A stretch of DNA of 36,248 nucleotides from NCBI RefSeq assembly GCF_050268245.1, contig NZ_JBNNGK010000025.1, positions 1 through 36,248 on the forward strand. The letters are read 5' to 3'. A program made the translations under genes and the position numbers. Positions 16,741 to 25,148 of the stretch are shown here, piece after piece (within the stretch, counting starts at the first letter, position 1; each line of letters opens with the position of its first letter). This DNA comes from JBNNGK01 sp050268245 (GTDB lineage Bacteria; Pseudomonadota; Gammaproteobacteria; Enterobacterales; Enterobacteriaceae). The notes beneath the pieces were generated by a model. It saw only the letters and a list, made by a program, of their open reading frames with translations, was not told where the DNA came from and did no database searches.

Positions 16741-17862
16741 TTAGTCGTTGAAGTACCAATAACCGCTGTTAACCAGTGCGGTCAGCAAGGCGAGGAATGA
16801 TGGGTCATCCAGTGCATCGCCGAACATTTCAGCATTAACGCTATAGTGTTGGCACAGCGCATCAGCGGCTTGCAGATGCTCAGTATCGATTAACTCACCG
16901 TTGGCAAAGCACCGATCGCCAACACGCAGTACGCGCAGGCCACCTAGGCGTTGCAGTGCTTCCCCCTGTTGCAGCAATTCGTAGATATCACCGGCCTGAT
17001 AAGGCGGCTCCGGTGGCGCAATATCCAGCTCATGGCGCGATTGAGAGGTAAACTCACCGAACCACTGTTGGAAGTGCTCTGGCTGTTGCACCAAACTCAG
17101 CATCATCGCGCGCAACGCCTCCACTTCTTGTGGCAGCACGGTGGCAGGGCTATCACGCAGCGTGAGGTCAGGATCGCTGTAACGCAGGCTTCCCAACTCA
17201 CGTGCCAGCACATAATCGGCAAAACCGCTGACCAACTCGCGACCGTTGGGGGCTCGGAGTCCAACGGAGTAATTCAGTGCGTTTTCCAACGCGTAGCCTT
17301 CATGGGGAAAGCCCGGTGGAATGTAGAGAATATCGCCCGGTTCCATTTCTTCGTCGATAATAGCGTCAAAAGGCGGCACCTGGAGCAAGTCTGGGTGCGG
17401 GCAATGTTGCTTCATCGGGATTTTTTCGCCCACGCGCCAGCGGCGGCGGCCGGTACCTTGAATAATGAATACGTCGTATTGATCTAAATGTGGCCCTACG
17501 CCACCGCCCGGCACCGAGAAGGAAATCATCAGATCATCCATGCGCCAATCGGGAAGCTGACGGAATGGGCGCATTAGCGCACTGGATGGTTCGTGCCAAT
17601 GGTCTACTGCCTGTACCAATAGCGACCAGTTGTTTTCACCTAGGTGGTCGTAGCTTTCAAATGGCCCGTGCGCAACTTGCCAGTGACCATCCTTATGGCT
17701 GACTACGCGGCTGTCCACTTCATTTTCCATCGCCAGCCCAGCGAGCTCATCCGGGGAGATCGGATCGATAAAGTTTTTGAAGCCACGCTTCAGAATCACT
17801 GGACGCTTTTGCCAATAGCGTTGTAAAAAGTCGTTCCAGTCCAGATCTAATTGATAATCCAT
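16741..17862 (-). CDS. roxA: Ribosomal protein uL16 arginine hydroxylase RoxA (YcfD)
   Basis: Encodes 373 aa, identical in length to E. coli YcfD. It is a 2-oxoglutarate/Fe(II) oxygenase of the JmjC/cupin type that hydroxylates an arginine of ribosomal protein L16. The iron-binding HxD is in GPHLDQYDVF (near residues 123-132) and the distal His in PPGFPHEGYALE (near residue 187), with IQGTGRRRWRVG between them; the C-terminal winged-helix-like part is full length. It lies downstream of phoQ on the same strand as in E. coli, but a hairpin at 17911-17937 separates them. Confidence 0.95.
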   Translation of the reverse strand: MDYQLDLDWNDFLQRYWQKRPVILKRGFKNFIDPISPDELAGLAMENEVDSRVVSHKDGHWQVAHGPFESYDHLGENNWSLLVQAVDHWHEPSSALMRPFRQLPDWRMDDLMISFSVPGGGVGPHLDQYDVFIIQGTGRRRWRVGEKIPMKQHCPHPDLLQVPPFDAIIDEEMEPGDILYIPPGFPHEGYALENALNYSVGLRAPNGRELVSGFADYVLARELGSLRYSDPDLTLRDSPATVLPQEVEALRAMMLSLVQQPEHFQQWFGEFTSQSRHELDIAPPEPPYQAGDIYELLQQGEALQRLGGLRVLRVGDRCFANGELIDTEHLQAADALCQHYSVNAEMFGDALDDPSFLALLTALVNSGYWYFND

Positions 17863-17898
17863 ATACTATTCCAGGAGAGAGGAGTGAGCCTGGTAGGG

Positions 17899-17937
17899 AT
17901 TATAACGGAAGTCAGGCCTGTTGGGGCGCGGCCTGAC
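17899..17937 (-). terminator. phoQ terminator hairpin and possible roxA -10
   Basis: GGCCTGAC and GTCAGGCC (17930-17937 and 17911-17918) form a perfect 8-bp stem with an 11-nt loop, just after the phoQ stop. Immediately beyond it on the - strand is a perfect TATAAT (17904-17899) without a good -35, which may be the -10 of a separate roxA promoter. Confidence 0.4.
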
Positions 17938-17946
17938 TAACAGAAT

Positions 17947-19404
17947 TTACTCGTTGTGGTGAACATCATGCTGGCGGGCGAAGGTGACCATCATGCGCGC
18001 CCCGCCGAGTGGACTATCGCTAATGGTAATTTCACCGTCATATTGTTCAATAATTTCTGCTGCGACTGACAAACCAATACCCTGGCCGGGGCGAAGTGTG
18101 TCGACACGCTGGCCGCGTTGGAATATCAAACTACGTTTGCTTTCTGGGATCCCGGGGCCATCATCATCAATGACAATAATGAGGTTTTTTTCGGAGTGCA
18201 GAGAGGTGATCTCGACAAACTCCAAACAATATTTGCAAGCATTCTCCAGTATGTTCCCCATGACTTCCATAAAGTCGTTTTTTTCGCCCATAAAGGTGAT
18301 TTCAGGGGAGATATCCAGTGTGATGACCACGCCTTTACGTTGATAAACCTTGTTCAGCGCCACGGTTAGGCTGTCCAATAATGCCGGGACAGAGTGAATT
18401 TCACGCGTTAGCACCGTTTGCCCTGAGTTGATACTGGCACGATGCAGGTAATAGCCAATTTGCTGTGAAATTCGACTGATCTGATCGAGCATGATCGGTT
18501 CGGCTTCTTCGATCGTCGTTTGCTTACCGGAACGCAGTGAGCGCAGCGTTGTTTGTAGCACGGCCAGTGGTGTCTTCAAACTATGGGTCAGATCGGAGAG
18601 TGTGGTTCGATATTTGGTATAACGCTGGCGTTCGTTACGCACCAATATGTTGAGGTTGCGCACCAGTCCGCGCAGTTCGCTGGGCGGATTCTCATCCAAC
18701 TGTTCGCGTTCGCCATTTTCTAATTCACTGACCTGATTGATCAGCGCTTTAATCGGCCGCAGGCTCCAATAGGCCGCCAGCCACAGTAAAGGCACCACCA
18801 ACAGCAGGTTGGCTAACAGCACATAGCTAAACCATTCCCAGACGACATCGGAACGTTGCAGCTCCTGCGGGATAGAATCGACCACCACGATAGTCAGCGC
18901 CGGCAAACGCGGGGTCGCCGCATATTTATTGACCGCGACCGAGTGCGTTAGCGCATTCTGGTCGGTATCATCGTAATCCTTGAGTTTATTTTGAGCCTGC
19001 GGGTTATCGCCGAGCACTTCACTACTGATGCGGGTATCGGTATCAATTTCATAAAAACCCGATTCTTGCAGCCAATCAGGCTGAATCAGCGCCTCAAGCT
19101 CCGGCACTTTGCGTTGGCTCCACAACAGCTTACCCTGCTCATCATAAATGAATACCAGCGTCGGCGAATTGATGTCGATGTCGGGCGGTATCGCGATAGT
19201 CAGCTGTTTATTCTTCCATTGTGCCAGGCTGAAGAATAAGTTGCTTTCGCCGCGCAGCAAGCTGAAGGCGGTCTTATCAAAGCTGACAATGTAACCCACC
19301 ACCGCCACGAGGCCGTAAGAGAGTGAGAGTGCCAAGATCACGCCTGCGGTAGCCATTAAAAAGCGCGAGCGCAGTGAGAATGGCTTTTTATCCCTGTTGA
19401 ACAT
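17947..19404 (-). CDS. phoQ: Sensor histidine kinase PhoQ
   Basis: Encodes 485 aa from the ATG at 19404. PhoQ is the inner-membrane sensor of low Mg2+, acid pH and cationic peptides that phosphorylates PhoP. Membrane helix one is near residues 18-42, the periplasmic PAS-like sensor runs to about residue 190, and helix two contains LLLVVPLLWLAAY. HAMP, then the H-box SDLTHSLKTPL (near residue 277), the N-box ENACKYC and G-boxes DDDGPGIP and GQGIGLSVA follow. The periplasmic acidic patch reads KDYDDTDQN, shorter than the EDDDD stretch of E. coli. A GTG at 19413 overlapping the phoP stop (GTGA) is an alternative start; AAGTGAG fits the ATG better. Confidence 0.95.
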   Translation of the reverse strand: MFNRDKKPFSLRSRFLMATAGVILALSLSYGLVAVVGYIVSFDKTAFSLLRGESNLFFSLAQWKNKQLTIAIPPDIDINSPTLVFIYDEQGKLLWSQRKVPELEALIQPDWLQESGFYEIDTDTRISSEVLGDNPQAQNKLKDYDDTDQNALTHSVAVNKYAATPRLPALTIVVVDSIPQELQRSDVVWEWFSYVLLANLLLVVPLLWLAAYWSLRPIKALINQVSELENGEREQLDENPPSELRGLVRNLNILVRNERQRYTKYRTTLSDLTHSLKTPLAVLQTTLRSLRSGKQTTIEEAEPIMLDQISRISQQIGYYLHRASINSGQTVLTREIHSVPALLDSLTVALNKVYQRKGVVITLDISPEITFMGEKNDFMEVMGNILENACKYCLEFVEITSLHSEKNLIIVIDDDGPGIPESKRSLIFQRGQRVDTLRPGQGIGLSVAAEIIEQYDGEITISDSPLGGARMMVTFARQHDVHHNE

Positions 19405-19409
19405 TATGC

Positions 19410-20081
19410 TCACTTAGCATCGAAGCGGTAGCCTTGGCCACGTACGGTCGTGATGACATCCTGCGGATATTCAGCCTGCAATTTTTTGCGCAAGCGCCCC
19501 ATCAGCACATCGATAGTGTGGCTTTCACGCAGTTCTGCATCGGGGTACAGCTGCAACATCAATGAGTCTTTGCTGACCACTTTGCCCGCGTTACGGATTA
19601 ACGTTTCGATAATGGTGTATTCAAACGCGGTTAGCTTAATGTGTTGTTCGTTAACGCTCAGTTCGCGGCGCGACAGATCAATTTGGAACGGCGGCAGAAC
19701 GATAACCTGTGACGCTAGCCCACTGTTACGGCGCATCAACGCTTGCATGCGGGCGATCACTTCCTCCAGATGGAACGGCTTGGTGACATAATCGTCGGCA
19801 CCGGCTTCCAGTACCGCCACTTTATCTTGCCAGCTTTCACGGGCGGTCAGCACCAAGATCGGCAATTTCATCTGGTGGGCACGCCAGCGGCGGATCAGGC
19901 TCAGGCCGTCTTCACCAGGGAGGCCAAGATCGACAATCGCAATATCCGGTGCATGTTCTTGCAGAAAGTAATCGGCTTCTTTGGCATCTTCTGCAGCGTC
20001 AACTTGATGCCCCATTTCGCGCATTTGCACAGAAAGGTGATGGCGCAGCAAACCATTATCTTCAACAACTAATACTCGCAT
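19410..20081 (-). CDS. phoP: Response regulator PhoP
   Basis: Encodes 223 aa. It is an OmpR-type transcription factor of the PhoPQ regulon (Mg2+ transport, lipid A modification, acid and peptide resistance). The receiver domain has the acidic pair Glu7/Asp8, the phosphorylated Asp51 in VDLGLPG, Thr in LTARES and Lys in YVTKPFHLEE. The winged helix from about residue 125 ends with RESHTIDVLMGRLRKKL and TTVRGQGYRF. The start ATG at 20081 has AGGAGT 7 nt upstream. It directly precedes phoQ. Its promoter carries PhoP boxes, pointing to autoregulation. Confidence 0.97.
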   Translation of the reverse strand: MRVLVVEDNGLLRHHLSVQMREMGHQVDAAEDAKEADYFLQEHAPDIAIVDLGLPGEDGLSLIRRWRAHQMKLPILVLTARESWQDKVAVLEAGADDYVTKPFHLEEVIARMQALMRRNSGLASQVIVLPPFQIDLSRRELSVNEQHIKLTAFEYTIIETLIRNAGKVVSKDSLMLQLYPDAELRESHTIDVLMGRLRKKLQAEYPQDVITTVRGQGYRFDAK

Positions 20082-20168
20082 AGGGCAGACTCCTGATGAC
20101 TTGCGGGTGAATATCCGTCACCCAAATTATAAAGGTATCACGCAGTTAAGCATGCTTTTTACCGTTTA

Positions 20169-20235
20169 ATTATCTGCAATGGTCGATAAACGTTTGATAA
20201 ACAATCTCAGTACGGACTTAAACCAACATTAAACG
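20169..20235 (-). promoter_or_regulatory. Autoregulated phoP promoter with two tandem PhoP boxes
   Basis: On the - strand, box 1 is TGTTTATCAAACGTTTA (20203-20187) and box 2 is CGTTTAATGTTGGTTTA (20235-20219). Each matches the (T/G)GTTTA-N5-(T/G)GTTTA repeat with one deviation (first base C in one half), and their starts are 32 bp apart, three helical turns. Box 1 ends 12 nt before GATAAT (20174-20169), the spacing known for PhoP-activated promoters in which the box replaces the -35. A second, possibly constitutive, -10 TATAAT lies at 20131-20126 nearer the phoP start. Confidence 0.75.
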
Positions 20236-20430
20236 ACAGCGGAGTAACCCTAATATGACGCCTGTTGTGGAACAGCATCAAAGGAATGGTCAAAGTGTTC
20301 GCGCTGCATCATAGGGCAGTGAACGCAATGGGAGCCACTTTTTTGCTGAAACGAGCGTTGCTCATTATCATTAATGAATGTGGATGATGGTTTTAGTCAG
20401 TACATCTTAGCGTAACGACATGGAGACACG
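20236..20430. other. phoP-acetyltransferase divergent spacer
   Basis: No gene is seen here. It contains a 10-bp palindrome TCATTAATGA (20368-20377) about 54 nt before the acetyltransferase start. I see no confident promoter for the + strand gene. Confidence 0.4.
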
Positions 20431-20883
20431 ATGAACTCAGCAGATAATCGGGTGGTGGTTCGTAGAGTGAGCGGTGGGGATAAATTGCAGTGGGCGGCCT
20501 TATGGCAAGGTTATCTGCACTTTTACCGTGCTGATATTCCAGCGGCGATCACGGATGAGACCTTCATCCGCTTAACCTGTGAACAACAGGTTTATGGCTT
20601 GGTCGCGGAAGATCAAGACGGAAACTTGTTGGGATTAATGAATTTGATTTTTCATCCCTCGACGTGGAGCCTCGTGGGTTACTGCTATATCGAAGATATT
20701 TATGTTTCACCGGCAGCGCGTGGTCAAAATGTGTCAGAGAAATTGTTCGCGCAGGCGTATCAGTTAGCCGAAGAGCGCGAATGCGATCGGGTATATTGGA
20801 TGACTCAAGAATATAACGCGCCTGCGCGTTCACTGTATGACAAGGTCGGCCAACGAAGTTCGTTTATTGTCTATAAACGTTAA
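20431..20883 (+). CDS. GNAT-family N-acetyltransferase
   Basis: Encodes 150 aa. The GNAT fold is indicated by the order of blocks: N-terminal LQWAALWQGYLHFYR, a central strand LVGYCYIEDIYVSPAARG, the acyl-CoA loop RGQNVSEKL (about residues 96-104) and the C-terminal motif RVYWMTQEYNAPARSLYDKVG, which is typical of the family. The usual acyl-CoA loop is (R/Q)GxGxG; here the two later glycines are Asn and Ser, so cofactor binding may be altered. It resembles uncharacterised small-molecule or peptide acetyltransferases; the substrate is unknown. The ATG at 20431 has GGAGA upstream. It stands alone between phoP and the dehydrogenase operon. Confidence 0.75.
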   Translation: MNSADNRVVVRRVSGGDKLQWAALWQGYLHFYRADIPAAITDETFIRLTCEQQVYGLVAEDQDGNLLGLMNLIFHPSTWSLVGYCYIEDIYVSPAARGQNVSEKLFAQAYQLAEERECDRVYWMTQEYNAPARSLYDKVGQRSSFIVYKR

Positions 20884-20918
20884 TGTGAGTTTGGTCTGGG
20901 CGTTTATCTTAATGCCAG

Positions 20919-20953
20919 AAAAAAGCGTGCGGACGGTTTGGCCGCCAACACGC
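20919..20953 (-). terminator. Rho-independent terminator of the gluconate dehydrogenase operon
   Basis: On the - strand a 12-bp stem with one mismatch and two G-T pairs (20953-20942 with 20936-20925, loop CCAAA) is followed by six T (20924-20919). It lies about 60 nt after the cytochrome c gene stop and points toward the acetyltransferase gene, whose 3' end is 36 nt away. Confidence 0.75.
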
Positions 20954-21012
20954 TGTACTGCACTTGTTGCCTTTCGGTGTGAAGAGGCGTCGTGAGGGAG
21001 CATTATCGGGGA

Positions 21013-22284
21013 TTAGTGCGTGGGTGTATCGGCGCTGTTTTTACGAATGGCCCGCACCTGTTCAGCCGTCACCGCTGGCGCATGATTTCCCCAACTGTTG
21101 CGCACAAAGGTGGCCAGCTCGGCGATTTGCGCATCACTGAGCCGCCAACCAAAGTCCGGCATGGTCAGGCCGGTGGGGGCCGTGGCGGTCATCGGTGTCC
21201 GTGACCCGCGAAGAATAATGCTGAGCAGAGACGATGGGTCGTCACCTAACAATGCCGGGTTAAGCGCCAATTGTGGGAAGGTGTTTTTGTAGCCTTGGCC
21301 ATCACTGCGGTGGCAGGCGGCGCAGTTATCCACATAGGTTTGTGCACCGGGTTGATTGATGCTGTTTTGCAACAGCGTCTGTACGGTTTGGCGTTCGACG
21401 TTGGGCACCGTTTGTTGCGTGTTGGCCGGTAACGCTTTTAGGTAGGTGGCGATCGCCAAGCGGTCGTCATCGCTCAGGTGTTGTGTGCTGTCTTGCACAA
21501 CGTCAACCATCGAACCGAACGCCGCGAACTTATCGCTGTGGCCGGTTTTCAAGAAACGGGTGATATCTTCTGTACGCCATTTTCCAAGCCCACTCAGCGC
21601 ATCACCACGCAGATTGGCGGCGTGCCAACCATCGAGCGTGCCGCCGCGTAGATAGTCGCTACTGCTTTGGTCTAACGCTTTTTCCTGAAAGCCAATCCCG
21701 CGCGGCGTATGGCACGTTCCGCAGTGGCCCAGCCCTTGAACCAGATAGGCGCCACGGTTCCATTGCGAGCTCTGCCGGGTATCGGCTTTGAATGCGCCAT
21801 CTTCGCGAAAGGCCATGTCCCATATCGCCAGTGGCCAACGCAGATTCAGCGGCCACGGGATATCGCTGTCTTGGTTGGCGTGGGTGACGGGTTGCACATA
21901 GTGGTGGAAATAGAGGTACAGAGCGCGAACATCATCATCACCAATCTTGGCAAAGGACGGGTAGGGCATTGCCGGATACAGCCGTCTGCCGTCTCGCGCG
22001 ATGCCTTTACGCAGCGCATCGGCAAATTGTTTCTCGCTATACTCCCCAATCCCGGTACGCTTGTCTGGAGTAATGTTGGTGGAGTAAATCGCCCCAATTG
22101 GCGTATTCATTTTCAAGCCGCCAGCAAACGGCAATCCCCCAGGGGCGGTATGACAGGCGACGCAGTCACCAACGCGCGCCAGATACTCGCCGTAAGCAAC
22201 CTGCTGCGCCACGGGATCTTGCGCAGCTTGAACGTTATCCCCCAGTGCCATTATGGCTAACAGTGAAATGATTAATCCTTTCAT
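21013..22284 (-). CDS. Cytochrome c subunit of gluconate 2-dehydrogenase-type complex
   Basis: Encodes 423 aa. This triheme cytochrome c subunit passes electrons from the FAD subunit to ubiquinone at the periplasmic face of the inner membrane. A signal peptide of about 20 residues (MKGLIISLLAIMALGDNVQA) is followed by three CxxCH heme sites: CVACH at residues 41-45, CGTCH at 188-192 and CAACH at 321-325. This arrangement is typical of alcohol, gluconate and sorbitol dehydrogenase cytochromes. AGGAG is present upstream of the ATG at 22284. It is the last gene of a three-gene operon; the 18-nt gap to the flavoprotein gene contains the ribosome-binding site. Confidence 0.88.
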   Translation of the reverse strand: MKGLIISLLAIMALGDNVQAAQDPVAQQVAYGEYLARVGDCVACHTAPGGLPFAGGLKMNTPIGAIYSTNITPDKRTGIGEYSEKQFADALRKGIARDGRRLYPAMPYPSFAKIGDDDVRALYLYFHHYVQPVTHANQDSDIPWPLNLRWPLAIWDMAFREDGAFKADTRQSSQWNRGAYLVQGLGHCGTCHTPRGIGFQEKALDQSSSDYLRGGTLDGWHAANLRGDALSGLGKWRTEDITRFLKTGHSDKFAAFGSMVDVVQDSTQHLSDDDRLAIATYLKALPANTQQTVPNVERQTVQTLLQNSINQPGAQTYVDNCAACHRSDGQGYKNTFPQLALNPALLGDDPSSLLSIILRGSRTPMTATAPTGLTMPDFGWRLSDAQIAELATFVRNSWGNHAPAVTAEQVRAIRKNSADTPTH

Positions 22285-22302
22285 ATCGTTCTCCTTCTGC
22301 CG

Positions 22303-24081
22303 TTAAGCGTGCACCAGTGGGCCGGGATTTTTCAGGTACTGTGAACGGATCGCCTCGGCAGCATAGTAGGCCAGTGCGCCGACAATACCGGTGGGGTTAT
22401 AAGCCAAATTCTGTGGGAAAGCGCAGGCACCGGTGACAAACACATTCGGTACATCCCAGCATTGCAGGTACTTGTTGACGACGCTGTTCTGCGGTGAATC
22501 GCCAGTGATTGCGCCGCCGGTAGTATGTGTGGATTGGTAGGGGCGAACATCGTAGTGCGAATGGCTGTTCATCACGGAAATTGCCATTTGTTTCGGGCTC
22601 ATCACCCTAGCGATATCCGCCATTTGTTGGGTGATGTGCTGGGTCATCTTGATCTCGTTGGATTTCCAATCGAAAGTCATGCGCAGCAGCGGCAGGCCGT
22701 AGGCATCTTTATAGGTCGGATCGAGATCCAGATAGCAGTCACGGTAAGGCATCACCGAACCTTCGGAACCGATGCTCATTGTGTGCTGATAGTTATCTTT
22801 GATGCCTTGCTTCCAGCCGCTTCCCCAACGTGGCGTGCCCGGCGGCAAAGCCATTTGTTGAATCGGACGTCCCCCGGTACAAGTGGCAGAAATATACGCG
22901 CCGCCGATGAAACCGAGCGCGCTATGATCGAAATTTTCACTGTTAAAATCATCGATTACGGTACCCGCAGCCCCGGCACCGATAAATGGATTGAACCAGG
23001 TATCCTTATCGTAAAACAGTGAAATCCCGCTGTTCATTTGGTAGGCGTAGTTCTTACCGACCACACCGTCACCGGTTACCGGATCGTAAGGTTTCCCAAT
23101 GCCGGATAGCAGCAACAAGCGCACATTGTGCAGTTGGAAGGCGCTAAGGATCACCAGATCGGCCGGCTGTTCTACCTGTTGTCCATGGGCATCGATATAG
23201 GTGACTCCCGTGGCTTTTTTGCCACTGCTGTCCAGATTAACGTTGATCACTTGTGATTGAGTGCGCAGCGTGAAGTTTTTGCGCTTCATTAATACCGGCA
23301 AGATGGTGGTTTGCGGCGAGGCTTTGGCATACATAAAGCAGCCAAAGCGTTCGCAATAGCCGCAGTAGTTGCATGGCCCCATTTGCACGCCGTAGGGATT
23401 GGTATAGGGTTGTGAGCAGTTCGCGGCTGGAATGCTGAAAGGGTGATAACCCAGTTCTTCTGCCGCCTGACCAAATAGTTTGCCAGAATACAGCGTTTTT
23501 AGTGGTGGGGTGGGGTAATCGCTGTTGCGAGGGCCCTCAAACGGGTTTCCCCCTTTGATGATCTTGCCTTGCAGATTACCGGCTTTACCGGCCGTACCGC
23601 ACACTTTTTCAAACTTTTCGAAATACGGCTCTAGCTCGCTGTAGCTGACCGGATAATCCTGTAACGTCATGCCTTCCGGTATCCATTGATTGCCGTATTT
23701 TTCGGTTACCGTACTGTGTAACTTGAGGTCTGCGGGTAAGGCACGCCAAAGCATACCGTTCCAGTGGACACCGGCACCGCCGACGCCATTGCCGGGTAAA
23801 AATGAGCCCAATTGGCGATAGGGCACGGCAAAATCGGCTGGCGTGTGGCGAACGGTTACCGTTTCATGGGCGATTTCCTGCATCAGTTTCAGGCGAATGC
23901 CGTAGGTGAGTTCATCAGCAATGCGCGGATAGGCGAAGTCAGGATAGGTATCACGCTGTTCACCGCGCTCCAGCGCTAACACCTCAAGACCGGTTTCGCT
24001 CAACTCCATGCCCATGATGGCGCCGGTCCAGCCGAAACCCACGATCACCACGTCTACCGGTGGCTTTTTAATTGCGCTCAT
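22303..24081 (-). CDS. FAD-binding catalytic subunit of gluconate 2-dehydrogenase-type complex (GMC family)
   Basis: Encodes 592 aa. A GMC oxidoreductase that oxidises a sugar or sugar acid (gluconate to 2-ketogluconate is the best guess) in the periplasm. The N-terminal Rossmann motif is VVIVGFGWTGAIMGMEL with ERGE following; SFLPGNGVGGAGVHWNG is the second FAD segment; the active-site His appears in SHSHYDVRPYQSTHTTGG; and the end has NPTGIVGALAYYAAEAIR. Cysteines in GPCNYCGYCERFGCF fit the iron-sulfur cluster region of FAD-dependent glucose and fructose dehydrogenases. It has no signal peptide and is probably exported bound to the TAT-targeted small subunit. The ATG at 24081 has AAAGGA 9 nt upstream; ATG 24090 is an alternative. 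Substrate cannot be fixed from sequence. Confidence 0.87.
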   Translation of the reverse strand: MSAIKKPPVDVVIVGFGWTGAIMGMELSETGLEVLALERGEQRDTYPDFAYPRIADELTYGIRLKLMQEIAHETVTVRHTPADFAVPYRQLGSFLPGNGVGGAGVHWNGMLWRALPADLKLHSTVTEKYGNQWIPEGMTLQDYPVSYSELEPYFEKFEKVCGTAGKAGNLQGKIIKGGNPFEGPRNSDYPTPPLKTLYSGKLFGQAAEELGYHPFSIPAANCSQPYTNPYGVQMGPCNYCGYCERFGCFMYAKASPQTTILPVLMKRKNFTLRTQSQVINVNLDSSGKKATGVTYIDAHGQQVEQPADLVILSAFQLHNVRLLLLSGIGKPYDPVTGDGVVGKNYAYQMNSGISLFYDKDTWFNPFIGAGAAGTVIDDFNSENFDHSALGFIGGAYISATCTGGRPIQQMALPPGTPRWGSGWKQGIKDNYQHTMSIGSEGSVMPYRDCYLDLDPTYKDAYGLPLLRMTFDWKSNEIKMTQHITQQMADIARVMSPKQMAISVMNSHSHYDVRPYQSTHTTGGAITGDSPQNSVVNKYLQCWDVPNVFVTGACAFPQNLAYNPTGIVGALAYYAAEAIRSQYLKNPGPLVHA

Positions 24082-24082
24082 T

Positions 24083-24802
24083 TTATGCATTCCTTTTGCT
24101 CGAGATACTGACAGGCCCTAATGGATAAGGTTGGTTCAGGTGATCAACCCAATCGGTATAGTCTGCGCGTGCGCCCGGGAAACCGATCAACCGCCATGAA
24201 GCCAGCGTTTGATTACCGCCATGGATCGGGTCTGCCAGATAGCCTTCTTGAGTATTCAGCAGCAGTTGGGAAAAAAATGCTTGGCCGGGCAGCGTATCGC
24301 TGTCTATTTCTCCTTTTTCTAACGCGCTGAGCAGCTGTTCTTGCTGTTGATGTGACAGTTCCGCGAAGATTTTTTGAAACCGCTGGTGACAGTAAGCATT
24401 AACCGCACGTATACCGTTGCGATAGGTTTCGCGCGGCGTCAATTTGGATTGATAACCCAACTCTGGTGCGGCAGCCACAAACGGCGGATGCATATACCAC
24501 AATCCCCCTTGGCCGTAGGAGGAGGCCATCTGCTTATCGATAAAGATCGGCACGCCCTGTTCGATGGCTCCAGGGCCATGACTGTCGCTCGGGATCAACC
24601 GATCACAGGCAGCCAAGAGAAAACGCCACTCCTCAAGATTAAAATAGGTCGGTATATAATGGGGGGAAACGCCAGCCGCCGGTGCTGCATCGGCGGTGAG
24701 CACTGCCATGCCACTGCTACCGGCCACAGCCAACGGAATTAACGCTAAGGTTTTTTTCAAAAAATCACGCCGGGGCGGCGTTGGAGGTTGTTGTTGAGAC
24801 AT
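24083..24802 (-). CDS. Small (gamma) subunit of gluconate 2-dehydrogenase-type complex
   Basis: Encodes 239 aa. It is the chaperone-like small subunit that carries the twin-arginine signal and takes the flavoprotein through the TAT pathway. The signal is PPRRDFLKKTLALIPLAVAG (residues about 9-28) with a hydrophobic core and cleavage near ADAAPAA. The body (YFNLEEWRFLLAACDRLIPS, then GYLADPIHGGNQTLASWRLIGFPGA) is characteristic of the gluconate 2-dehydrogenase subunit 3 family. I chose ATG 24802 because AAGGTGG sits 4 nt upstream; GTG 24838 and ATG 24805 are in frame. First gene of the operon, with the flavoprotein gene starting 1 nt after its stop. Sizes of the three subunits fit the described gluconate dehydrogenases of related enterics. 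Confidence 0.86.
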   Translation of the reverse strand: MSQQQPPTPPRRDFLKKTLALIPLAVAGSSGMAVLTADAAPAAGVSPHYIPTYFNLEEWRFLLAACDRLIPSDSHGPGAIEQGVPIFIDKQMASSYGQGGLWYMHPPFVAAAPELGYQSKLTPRETYRNGIRAVNAYCHQRFQKIFAELSHQQQEQLLSALEKGEIDSDTLPGQAFFSQLLLNTQEGYLADPIHGGNQTLASWRLIGFPGARADYTDWVDHLNQPYPLGPVSISSKRNA

Positions 24803-25081
24803 CATTCCACCTTGAACATGTTTCACGAAAGTGCCCACGCGGCAAAGGGTACGCGCGCTACCGCTATCCGGCGGCCGTTAACGGGCGAGGAAGGTCGGAT
24901 AGGCCATATCAATAATTAATTAGCAAGCTACTGGTATGGTGATCGTAGTGTAGGAGCAGGATGATGTGATGAACAATAAATGAGCTGTTTCAAAACATTT
25001 TATTTACAATGCGATTGATCAAGATCAACTAATTAACATTGTCGATCAGCCTGCGTGATATGTCGTGGATGGAACAGCGAT
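24803..25081 (-). promoter_or_regulatory. Upstream region of the dehydrogenase operon with a consensus FNR site
   Basis: TTGATCAAGATCAA at 25015-25028 is a 10-of-10 match to the FNR consensus TTGATnnnnATCAA. It lies 213-226 nt upstream of the first dehydrogenase gene and 121 nt beyond the purB stop, so the dehydrogenase operon is the only downstream target. On the - strand, TTGATC in the site could be a -35, with AT-rich TAAATA or TAAAAT at 25006-24997 as -10, so bound FNR would block the promoter. The rest of the region shows no gene. Confidence 0.55.
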
Positions 25082-25113
25082 AAAAAATGCCGGTTATGTA
25101 CGTAACCGGCATT
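25082..25113 (-). terminator. Rho-independent terminator of purB
   Basis: AATGCCGGTTA (25113-25103 on the - strand) pairs over 11 bp with TAACCGGCATT (25096-25086), with a 6-nt loop, followed by T residues to 25082. It is strong and 36 nt after the purB stop. Confidence 0.85.
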
Positions 25114-25148
25114 AAGCGTGAGGATGGCTGGATTGACTCAGCGAAAAC

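Noticed and set aside
20359..20380. AT-rich palindromic stretch before the acetyltransferase as a Fur box
   Set aside because: Only about one half of the Fur consensus matches and the gene has no iron connection.
21709..22260. 183-codon frame on + opposite the cytochrome c gene
   Set aside because: Shadow of a complete cytochrome gene with three heme motifs; no supporting start signal.
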